A stretch of DNA of 64,000 bases from SZAS-103 sp036496805. GTDB taxonomy: Bacteria > Pseudomonadota > Gammaproteobacteria > Xanthomonadales > Xanthomonadaceae. A program made the position numbers and the translations under genes. Positions 1-6,894 of this stretch are shown piece by piece. How positions within the stretch are numbered: the stretch's first letter is position 1; the number at the start of each line of letters is the position of its first letter. The stretch lies in assembly GCA_036496805.1 (NCBI GenBank), contig DASXKN010000008.1:16839-80838 (forward strand), read 5' to 3'. The notes below the pieces were generated by a model, which was not told the DNA's origin, did no database searches, and worked only from the letters and a program-made list of their open reading frames with translations.

Positions 1-88
1 ATTCGACGACATCGACCGGCATGCGCACCGTGATCGAGGTCATCAGCCGTTCCTTGACGAGTCGCTTCTTGAGTTTCTCAGGAATCAT
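1..88 (-). CDS. BrnA/CopG-like antitoxin, N-terminal part (cut by window edge)
   Basis: Only the first 29 codons lie in the window. They read MIPEKLKKRLVKERL followed by MTSITVRMPVDVVE, a stretch that resembles the short beta strand of ribbon-helix-helix (BrnA/CopG) antitoxins used to bind DNA and the toxin. The ATG lies inside the last codons of the upstream BrnT-like toxin, an 11-nt overlap that implies translational coupling. Family knowledge: BrnA neutralises BrnT and represses the shared promoter. The assignment rests mainly on the partner gene and the overlap, because the diagnostic C-terminal part is missing. Confidence 0.6.
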   Translation of the reverse strand, partial: MIPEKLKKRLVKERLMTSITVRMPVDVVE

Positions 89-374
89 AGAGTTCTCTCT
101 CGGCCGGCGTTGCGGGCCATGCGGAAACAATGCGGATGGCGTCCGCTTCCAGAACGATGTGCACCACGGCCAGCAACCGGTTGAGCGCGTCGTAGCCGAT
201 CAGCTTGTCGCGCGCTTCGTCGTTGCGGCTTGCATCGACCACGCGCAGGAACGGATCGAAGAACGCCTCGGTCGCCTGCTCGAAGTCCAGCCCATGCTTC
301 TGCCGGTTGACCTGCGCCTTGCGTGCGTTCCAGACGAAGTCGACTCCGTGGACGATGACGTGTACGTCGCTCAC
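78..374 (-). CDS. brnT: BrnT-family (DUF497) toxin
   Basis: A 98-residue protein, the usual size of BrnT. It carries the family signatures: F-V-W-N near residues 13-16, NRQKHGLDFEQA, a DP pair in the middle, IGYDALNRLLAVVH and the C-terminal IRIVSAWPATPAERELYDS, matching the typical 'IRIISAR.A...ER..Y' ending. BrnT toxins are RelE-fold ribonucleases that stop translation. The chosen start is GTG, the codon that opens the frame after a short promoter-like region. The downstream antitoxin overlaps it by 11 nt. Toxin first, antitoxin second is the normal brnTA order. Seen: family motifs and overlap. Inferred: activity and partner. Confidence 0.85.
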   Translation of the reverse strand: MSDVHVIVHGVDFVWNARKAQVNRQKHGLDFEQATEAFFDPFLRVVDASRNDEARDKLIGYDALNRLLAVVHIVLEADAIRIVSAWPATPAERELYDS

Positions 375-429
375 GCAGTCAGTTTGCGGCCATGTATGTA
401 CTTAGTCAATACAAACAGACCGCGGAAAG

Positions 430-819
430 TCAGGGCTTGCCGGCAAGGCTCGTTCCGCCCAATGCCGCGATCACTTCACGCACCAATTTGCGATGAGAGG
501 CCGGTAGCGCCAGAAACGCATGCATCGTGGCGCTGTCCTGCTTTCCCATGCGTGGCAAGCCCGGTTCCTTGACGTGATATCGGGAACTGCCTTTTCGAAG
601 AAGCCTCGCATCGACCCGTAGCCATTCGGCGAGCCCATCCATGTGCTCTTCACCGGGCATGTGGGCGCCGCGCAACCATGCCCTCGCTGTCTGCGCTGTG
701 ATCGGCGCGTCGGGACGATGGTCGTTGTAACCGCGCTCGACGACAGCAGCCGTCGCCTTGAGACCCTGGTTGGCCAAGGCCTCCTTGAGGCGGCTCACGA
801 ACTCCATCTTCGCGTTCAT
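430..819 (-). CDS. Helix-turn-helix regulator, probable controller of the R-M gene
   Basis: About 129 residues. The first 75 resemble small XRE/phage-repressor-type regulators: KMEFVSRLKEAL, then a helix-turn-helix-like segment (PITAQTARAWLRGAHMPGEEHMDGLAEWLRV, roughly residues 38-68). The C-terminal part (FLALPASHRKLVREVIAAL) could form a dimerising helix. I chose the ATG at 819 (MNAKMEF); a second ATG four codons on is possible, while the longer open frame reads through low-complexity sequence and the operator region. It is divergent from the restriction-modification gene, and two identical palindromes lie 35-71 bp upstream of its start. By analogy with controller (C) proteins of type II R-M systems it probably represses itself and times expression of the enzyme. 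The role is inferred from position. Confidence 0.65.
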   Translation of the reverse strand: MNAKMEFVSRLKEALANQGLKATAAVVERGYNDHRPDAPITAQTARAWLRGAHMPGEEHMDGLAEWLRVDARLLRKGSSRYHVKEPGLPRMGKQDSATMHAFLALPASHRKLVREVIAALGGTSLAGKP

Positions 820-853
820 CGCGCGAAGGTAGCCGCACGCGGCACGAAAGGTT

Positions 854-890
854 GAAAGTATGCTTTCGTTTGTAGGAAAGTATGCTTTCC
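854..890. promoter_or_regulatory. Tandem palindromic operator pair
   Basis: The 14-bp palindrome GAAAGTATGCTTTC occurs twice, at 854-867 and 876-889. The second copy extends to a perfect 16-bp palindrome (GGAAAGTATGCTTTCC, 875-890). Start-to-start spacing is 22 bp, about two helical turns, so dimers could bind the same DNA face. The pair lies between the divergent regulator (start 819) and R-M gene (start 995). On the minus strand each site contains CATACT, which resembles a -10 hexamer, so binding could directly block the regulator promoter. Confidence 0.75.
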
Positions 891-994
891 TTCGTTCCGG
901 CAGCCGCCATGCCCACGTTGCTGGAGCAGTTGCCGGAGATCGTCGCCGAGCTTCCGTGCAAAACCGCAATCTGGCAGTTCGTACGCGCGCTCCC

Positions 995-3900
995 ATGACG
1001 AGCTTGCGCGACATCCTGCAGAAGTTCCGTGATGCGTCGGCTTCCGAGCGCGAGAAAGGCACCTACTTCGAACGGCTGGTATTGACCTACCTGCTGAACG
1101 AGCCGTATTACCGCGACCTCTACGCCGGTCACGTCTGGCTGTGGGAAGAATGGCGCAACGAAGCGGCCAAACGCGGCATGGGCGATGTGGGCGCGGATGC
1201 CGGCATCGACCTTGTTGCGGAAACCACTACCGGCGAGTTGCACGCCATCCAGGCCAAGTTCTACGACGAGGATGCCCAGCTCACGCTGCGCGACCTGTCG
1301 ACCTTCCTGACGGCTGCCGGGCGCAAGGTCTTCGCGCACTGCCTGATCTTCCTCACGGCCACCCGAAGCACGGGCCACCTGCGCACCGCGCTGCAAGGCC
1401 AGAAGACTCCGGTCAGTCTGGTCACGCTGCACGACCTTGAAGCCAGCCAGATCGACTGGTCCAAATATCAGCCCGGTGCCAAGCCGGTTCTGAAACCGCA
1501 AAAGCAGTTGCGCCCGCACCAGCAACACGCTCTGGCCGCGGTGAAGGTAGGCCTCTCCAAGGCCGACCGTGGCAAGCTCATCATGGCTTGCGGCACCGGC
1601 AAGACCTTTGTCGCGCTCAAGATCGCGGAAGAACTCGCTGGCAAGGGCGGCCGGGTATTGTTCCTGATGCCGAGCCTCGCGCTGCTCTCGCAGGCGTTGA
1701 CCGAGTGGACCCAGGAAAGCGCCATTCCGCTGCACAGCTATGCCGTGTGCTCCGACAGCGACGTAGGCAAGAAGCGTGGCGACGATGACTTCGAGATGCT
1801 CAGCCACGAACTCCAATATCCGGCCACCACGGAGGCCAAGCACCTCGCCGCCGAAATGGCCGAGCGTCACGATGCCAGCCACATGGATGTGGTGTTCAGC
1901 ACGTACCATTCCATCGACGTCGTCAGCGACGCCCAGAAGAAATACGACCTGGCCGACTTCGACCTCATCATCTGCGACGAGGCCCACCGCACCACGGGCG
2001 CCACGTTCGAGGGCGAGGACGAAAGCCATTTCGTGAAGGTGCACGATGCCGACTTCATCAAGTCGGCCAAGCGGCTGTACATGACGGCCACGCCGCGCAT
2101 CTACAGCGAGCACGCCAAGGCCAGCGCCGAGCAGGACAAGGTGGTGCTGGCCTCGATGGACAACGAGGCGCAATACGGCAAGCCGCTGTACACGCTGAGC
2201 TTCTCCGAAGCCGTCAAGCGCGGCCTGCTCTCCGACTACAAGGTCATCGTGCTGGCGATCGAGGAAACCGCCATCAACCGGCGCCTGCAAAAGCTGCTGG
2301 CCAACGGCGACAACGACCTCAAGATGGACGACGCCGCCCGCATCGTCGGTTGCTGGAAGGCCTTGTCCAAGCAGGGTCTGACCAACGACCTTGCCGACGA
2401 TGGCCACCCCATGCAGCGCGCCGTGGCGTTCTGCCACGTCATCGAGGCCAAACAGGGAGCCAGGACCCACAAGGTGGGATCGAAGAACATTGCGCGCATG
2501 TTCCAGGCCGTGGTGGAGGAATACCAGAGAACCGCCGACACCGACGAGGAAATCGCGGCCACGCTGACCTGCAAGGCCGAGCACGTCGACGGTGGCATGA
2601 ACGCAGGCGAGAAGGAAGCCAAGCTCGACTGGTTGAAGGCGCAGTCGCCTGAAAACACCTGCCGCATCCTGTCCAACGTGCGTTGCCTGTCCGAAGGCGT
2701 GGACGTGCCCGCGTTGGACGCAGTGCTGTTCCTCACCCCGCGCAACTCGCAGGTGGACGTGGTGCAGGCCGTTGGCCGGGTGATGCGCAAGGCACCTGGC
2801 AAGCAACGCGGTTACATCATCCTGCCGGTGGTGATCCCTGCCGGCAAGGAACCGCACGAAGCGCTCAACGACAACGCCACTTACAAAGTGGTGTGGCAGG
2901 TCTTGCAAGCCCTGCGGTCACATGACGATCGCTTCGATGCGATGGTCAACAAGCTCGACTTGATCGGCCGCGACACCAGCAAGATGGAAGTGGTGGCCGT
3001 CACCGACAAGGTGCAGAGAAAGGCTGCCCAGCTTCGTGCCACCACCAGCCAGAAGCATGCCGCCAAGGCACGCGGCGGGAGTTCCATCGGCAACGCGGCG
3101 GCTGAAAAATCCCCCGAGCAGACCAGTCTCGAATTCGAGATCGGCGAGATCGAGAAGGCCATCTACGCCAGGCTGGTGCAGAAAGTCGGCAACCGCCACC
3201 ACTGGGAAGAGTGGGCCAACGACATCGCGCGGATCGCCAACACCCACATCGACCGCATCAAGGCCATCCTCGAAAACCCGGAACACGTGAAGGAGCGCGA
3301 GGCGTTCGCCGCCTTCGCCGCCGAGCTGCGCGACGACCTCAACGATGCGATCACCGACGCCGAGATCATCGAGATGCTGGCCCAGCACATGGTCACCCAG
3401 CCGGTGTTCGAGGCCCTGTTCGACCAGTACAGCTTCGCCCGCCACAACCCCATGTCGCAGGCGATGCAGAAGGTGCTGGACACGTTGCACGAGCATCGCC
3501 TGGAGAAGGAGGCCGACACCCTCCAGCAGTTCTACGACAGCGTGAAGCTGCGTGCCGAAGGCATCACCAGTGCCGAAGGCAAGCAGAAGATCATCAAGGA
3601 GCTGTACGACAAGTTCTTCAACGGCGCATTCCCCGAGTTGTCCAAGCGCCTGGGCATCGTCTACACGCCGGTGGAGGTGGTGGACTTCATCATCAAGAGC
3701 GTGCAGGACGTGCTGCGCGACGAGTTCGGCACCTCGCTCAGCAACCGCGACGTGCACATCCTCGATCCCTTCACTGGCACCGGCACCTTCATTACCCGCC
3801 TGCTGCAATCGGGCTTCATTTCCAAAGCCGACCTGCCGTACAAATACCAGAACGAAATTCACGCCAACGAACTGGTGTTGCTGGCCTACTACATCGCCAG

Positions 3901-5965
3901 CATCAACATCGAAACCGCCTACCACGACCTGATGCACCCGCCGGGCGAGACGGAGGACACGGACGAGGGCGAATACACCCCCTTCCCAGGCATCTGCCTC
4001 ACCGATTCCTTCCAGATGGGTGAAAAGGGCGACCTTGTGGATGCGCTGCTGGTTGACAACAGCGCACGCCGCAAGCGACAAATGGAACTGGATATTCGAG
4101 TGATCTTCGGCAACCCGCCGTACTCCATCGGGCAGGAAAGCGCGAACGACAATAATCAGAATGTAGCGTACCCGCACCTCGACCGCCGCATCGAAGAAAC
4201 GTATGCCGCGCGTTCCAAGATGACGTCTCTGAAAAGTCTCTACGACAGTTACATCAGGGCGATCCGTTGGGCTAGCGACCGCATCAAAAATCGTGGCGTG
4301 ATCAGATTCGTCACCAATGCAGCATTTCTAGAAAGCAATTCCGCTGACGGCCTGCGCCAGTGTCTTGTGGAGGAGTTCTCCAACATCTACGTGTTTCACC
4401 TTCGCGGAAACGCCCGCACCAATGGCGAGCAGCGGCGCAAGGAGAAAGACAATGTGTTCGGAGTAGGTAGCCGCGCGCCGATTGCTATCTCGTTGCTGGT
4501 GAAGAATTCGGGCGCCCATGGGCGTGGCCGCATCTTCTTTCAGGATATAGGCGACTATCTCAACCGCGAGGAAAAGCTGTCCAAGATTGCAACATTCGGC
4601 AGCATTGTTGGCATAGGCGAGGGGAACGCATGGCAGACCATCGCACCCGATACACACGGCGACTGGTTGCGCCAGCGCGACAGCACCTTTGACCAGTTCA
4701 TCGTATTGGGCGACAAGAAGGGCGGTGGCCATGCCGTATTCAACAACTACTCGCAGGGTGTCCTGACGGCTCGCGATGCGTGGTGTTACAACGCGAGTAA
4801 TGCGGCTGTCGAAGCCAATATGCGGCGGATGATAGCGTTCTACAACGACGAAGTAGCTCGCTTCGACAAGGCTTGTGCCGGGTTAGATCGCAAGGCGCGC
4901 GAAGCCAAAGTGGCTAGCTTCATAGATACGGCGGCAACAAAAATCAGCTGGACTCGCGCGCTGAAGCATGAACTGGTCAAGGGACGAACGTTCCAGTTTT
5001 CAAGTCAGGCGTTGACGACAGCGAGCTATCGCCCCTTCACGAAGCAGTGGATGTATTTCAACCGCCGGTTCAATGAAACTGTGTATCAGTTTCCGAGAAT
5101 CTTTCCTGACGCGGCCACCACGAACACGGTCATTGTTGTGACGGGGACTGGAGAGGCCAATGCTTTTTCCGTACTAGTTGCGGATTCTATTCCAGACTTC
5201 AAACAGCACTACAACAGTCAGTGCTTCCCGCTGTACCTCTACGATGAAGCCCCGAACGCCGACGATGTTTCCGCACCGGGACTGTTCGACAGGCCCAACG
5301 GCAAGGCCAACACACCCGGTCGCCGCGACGCCATCACCGACGCTGGCCTCGCACACTTCGCGTCTGCCTACCCCGGCGAGACCCTAAGCAAAGAAGAACT
5401 GTTCTATTACATCTACGGCCTGTTGCATTCGTCCGATTATCGCGAGCGCTACGCCGACAACCTGGCTAAGGAACTGCCGCGCATCCCGCGGGTGAAGTCG
5501 GCTGCCGATTTCTGGTCCTTCAGCAAGGCCGGTCGCGCGCTGGCCGAGGTGCACCTCAACTACGAAACCGTGCCGATGTACGCCGGCGCCAAGGTCGACA
5601 CTGGCGGCAAGAAGCTCGCCGACGCCGACTACCGCGTCGAAAAGATGAAGGTGCCCAAGTCCGGCAAGGACAAGGACCTCACCACGCTGATCTACAACAG
5701 CAGGCTCACCGTCACCGGCATCCCGCTGGAGGCTTACGACTACGTCGTCAACGGCAAGCCCGCGCTGGACTGGGTGGTCGAGCGCCAGTGCGTGAAGACC
5801 GACAAGGACAGCGGCATCGTCAACGACGCCAACGACTGGGCGACCGAGACGATGCACAACCCGCGCTACCCGCTGGAACTCTTCCTGCGCGTGATCACGG
5901 TCAGCCTGGAGACGATGAAGATCGTGCGTGCGCTGCCGCCGCTGGTGATCGGCGAGAACGGCTAG
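995..5965 (+). CDS. Type ISP restriction-modification enzyme (nuclease-helicase-methylase-TRD)
   Basis: A single chain of 1656 residues that cuts unmodified DNA and methylates adenine, similar in layout and length to LlaGI/LlaBIII (about 1570-1580 aa). Domains in order: Mrr-like nuclease (GIDLVAE near 70 and AIQAKFY near 84-90); superfamily 2 helicase/translocase with Walker A ACGTGKT (198-204), DEAH (328-331), TATPR (364-368) and motif VI QAVGRVMR (about 589-597); a helical coupler; N6-adenine methylase with motif I DPFTGTGTF (from 924) and motif IV NPPY (1040-1043); then a C-terminal target-recognition region. The ATG at 995 (MTSLRDILQKF) is preferred to the in-frame ATG at 860, which sits inside the operator region. 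The segment about 4100-5250 is visibly less GC-rich than the flanks, as expected for exchanged target-recognition DNA. Flanked by two toxin-antitoxin pairs. Recognition sequence unknown. Confidence 0.93.
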   Translation: MTSLRDILQKFRDASASEREKGTYFERLVLTYLLNEPYYRDLYAGHVWLWEEWRNEAAKRGMGDVGADAGIDLVAETTTGELHAIQAKFYDEDAQLTLRDLSTFLTAAGRKVFAHCLIFLTATRSTGHLRTALQGQKTPVSLVTLHDLEASQIDWSKYQPGAKPVLKPQKQLRPHQQHALAAVKVGLSKADRGKLIMACGTGKTFVALKIAEELAGKGGRVLFLMPSLALLSQALTEWTQESAIPLHSYAVCSDSDVGKKRGDDDFEMLSHELQYPATTEAKHLAAEMAERHDASHMDVVFSTYHSIDVVSDAQKKYDLADFDLIICDEAHRTTGATFEGEDESHFVKVHDADFIKSAKRLYMTATPRIYSEHAKASAEQDKVVLASMDNEAQYGKPLYTLSFSEAVKRGLLSDYKVIVLAIEETAINRRLQKLLANGDNDLKMDDAARIVGCWKALSKQGLTNDLADDGHPMQRAVAFCHVIEAKQGARTHKVGSKNIARMFQAVVEEYQRTADTDEEIAATLTCKAEHVDGGMNAGEKEAKLDWLKAQSPENTCRILSNVRCLSEGVDVPALDAVLFLTPRNSQVDVVQAVGRVMRKAPGKQRGYIILPVVIPAGKEPHEALNDNATYKVVWQVLQALRSHDDRFDAMVNKLDLIGRDTSKMEVVAVTDKVQRKAAQLRATTSQKHAAKARGGSSIGNAAAEKSPEQTSLEFEIGEIEKAIYARLVQKVGNRHHWEEWANDIARIANTHIDRIKAILENPEHVKEREAFAAFAAELRDDLNDAITDAEIIEMLAQHMVTQPVFEALFDQYSFARHNPMSQAMQKVLDTLHEHRLEKEADTLQQFYDSVKLRAEGITSAEGKQKIIKELYDKFFNGAFPELSKRLGIVYTPVEVVDFIIKSVQDVLRDEFGTSLSNRDVHILDPFTGTGTFITRLLQSGFISKADLPYKYQNEIHANELVLLAYYIASINIETAYHDLMHPPGETEDTDEGEYTPFPGICLTDSFQMGEKGDLVDALLVDNSARRKRQMELDIRVIFGNPPYSIGQESANDNNQNVAYPHLDRRIEETYAARSKMTSLKSLYDSYIRAIRWASDRIKNRGVIRFVTNAAFLESNSADGLRQCLVEEFSNIYVFHLRGNARTNGEQRRKEKDNVFGVGSRAPIAISLLVKNSGAHGRGRIFFQDIGDYLNREEKLSKIATFGSIVGIGEGNAWQTIAPDTHGDWLRQRDSTFDQFIVLGDKKGGGHAVFNNYSQGVLTARDAWCYNASNAAVEANMRRMIAFYNDEVARFDKACAGLDRKAREAKVASFIDTAATKISWTRALKHELVKGRTFQFSSQALTTASYRPFTKQWMYFNRRFNETVYQFPRIFPDAATTNTVIVVTGTGEANAFSVLVADSIPDFKQHYNSQCFPLYLYDEAPNADDVSAPGLFDRPNGKANTPGRRDAITDAGLAHFASAYPGETLSKEELFYYIYGLLHSSDYRERYADNLAKELPRIPRVKSAADFWSFSKAGRALAEVHLNYETVPMYAGAKVDTGGKKLADADYRVEKMKVPKSGKDKDLTTLIYNSRLTVTGIPLEAYDYVVNGKPALDWVVERQCVKTDKDSGIVNDANDWATETMHNPRYPLELFLRVITVSLETMKIVRALPPLVIGENG

Positions 5966-5988
5966 CGGCTCGTTTCCTCAGAGGAGCG

Positions 5989-6007
5989 ATCCCCGCCTCG
6001 CGGGGAT
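5989..6007. repeat. Short dispersed palindrome / possible terminator
   Basis: ATCCCCGCC TCG CGGGGAT forms a tight hairpin just after the R-M stop codon. Nearly the same sequence, with a TTCG tip, recurs at 40404-40423. It looks like the common short extragenic palindrome of proteobacteria and could also end transcription from the R-M gene, although no strong T run follows. Confidence 0.6.
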
Positions 6008-6061
6008 GAGAAGCAGGAGAAGCGAAAGGTGATCCACCCAGACAGGCGATCTCCGTTGCGT

Positions 6062-6089
6062 TTGCGTCGTATATCCGAATGAGTATAAT
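6062..6089 (+). promoter_or_regulatory. Sigma70-type promoter of the toxin-antitoxin pair
   Basis: TTGCGT (6062-6067), a 16-bp spacer and a consensus TATAAT (6084-6089). The toxin ATG begins only 6 nt after the -10 box, so the predicted transcription start falls at or next to the start codon; the mRNA is probably leaderless, and no Shine-Dalgarno sequence is seen. Confidence 0.75.
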
Positions 6090-6095
6090 CGCTCC

Positions 6096-6422
6096 ATGAA
6101 GCCCATCCGCTTCCTCGGCGACTCGCTCAAATGCCTGCGCGATTTTCCCGAGGATGCCCGGCACGACGCTGGGTACCAGCTCGATCTCTTGCAGCGCGGC
6201 AAGCAGCCCGGCGACTTCAAACCAATGCCGACGATCGGCAAGGGCGTCGAGGAGATCCGGGTGCGCGACGAGGCTGGAACGTATCGGGTGATCTACACCG
6301 CGCGTCTGGTCGATGCTGTCTATGTGCTGCATGCGTTCCAGAAGAAAACGCAGGCGACTTCGAAGCGTGACATCGACATCGCACGGCAGCGTCATTCCGA
6401 ACTGATGCGGGGGCGACCATGA
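6096..6422 (+). CDS. higB: HigB/Gp49-like (RelE superfamily) toxin
   Basis: 108 residues. The pattern LGDSLKCLRDFPEDARHDAGYQLDLLQRG, then KPMPTIGKGVEEIRVRDEAGTYRVIYTARL and VYVLHAFQKKTQATSKRDIDIA is typical of phage-derived Gp49-like/HigB ribosome-dependent mRNA interferases: 'FKPM..IG.GV.EIR', 'YRV.Y', 'HAF.KKTQ.T...EI..A'. The antitoxin start overlaps its stop by 4 nt (ATGA), so the two are translated together, toxin first as in higBA loci. Transcription is predicted from the promoter ending at 6089. Family known; cellular effect inferred. Confidence 0.88.
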   Translation: MKPIRFLGDSLKCLRDFPEDARHDAGYQLDLLQRGKQPGDFKPMPTIGKGVEEIRVRDEAGTYRVIYTARLVDAVYVLHAFQKKTQATSKRDIDIARQRHSELMRGRP

Positions 6423-6706
6423 GCAAGAACACGACCGAAAGCTACGCCAGCGTGTGGGATGCGATCGCGGACACGCCCGAAGCAGCTACGAACCTGCGCC
6501 TGCGTTCCGAATTGATCGAACAAATCGTCGCCATCGTGAAGGCCGGCGGATGGAAGCAGGTGGAAGCGGCCGCGCATTGTGGCGTGACCCAGCCGCGCAT
6601 CAATGACCTGCTGCGCGGACGCATCTCGCGCTTTTCGCTCGATGCGCTGGTGAACATCGCCGCGGCGCTCGGCCTACAGGTTCACATCGAACTCAAGGCG
6701 GCCTGA
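6419..6706 (+). CDS. higA: HigA-like XRE-family antitoxin
   Basis: 95 residues with one helix-turn-helix: SELIEQIVAIVKAGGWKQVEAAAHCGVTQPRINDLLRG (about residues 30-67), then FSLDALVNIAAALGLQVHIEL, the usual XRE antitoxin tail. It should bind the preceding toxin and repress the common promoter. The start codon overlaps the toxin stop (ATGA). The N-terminal 25 residues are probably the flexible toxin-contacting part. It belongs to the same accessory block as the R-M enzyme. Confidence 0.88.
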   Translation: MSKNTTESYASVWDAIADTPEAATNLRLRSELIEQIVAIVKAGGWKQVEAAAHCGVTQPRINDLLRGRISRFSLDALVNIAAALGLQVHIELKAA

Positions 6707-6782
6707 GCACATGGCCGAACACGACCGCACGCGGGACCAGGGCATTTCTCGTGCATAGAGGATAGTCCCGTCGATACCTTGC

Positions 6783-6808
6783 GCCGGGTGGCGCGAAGCG
6801 CTACCGGC
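6783..6808 (+). terminator. GC-rich hairpin downstream of the toxin-antitoxin pair
   Basis: GCCGGGTGGCGC GAA GCGCTACCGGC folds into an 11-bp stem with one G-T pair and one bulged G. No T run follows, so it is at best a weak terminator. The rest of 6707-6894 holds a TACACT-like -10 box near 6861 for the next gene and nothing else I recognise. Confidence 0.35.
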
Positions 6809-6894
6809 CGCATCACTCCAATCCACGCCGCCGGCCGTCGGCGCGCAGCCTGCCTCCCCCGCTACACTGCGCCCGACTCCAGGGGATTGCCCTC

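Noticed and set aside
860..994. Upstream ATG at 860 as the start of the R-M enzyme
   Set aside because: The 45 extra residues lie over the operator palindromes and are unlike type ISP N termini, while MTSLRDILQKF at 995 fits.
650..2908. Long minus-strand open frame (752 codons) antisense to the R-M gene
   Set aside because: It mirrors the third-position GC bias of the real plus-strand gene, has low-complexity composition (His, Val, Leu, Arg, Gly) and no family motifs. The same holds for other long antisense frames such as 2918-4177, 6862-8364, 9567-11447, 16347-19439 and 18880-21459.
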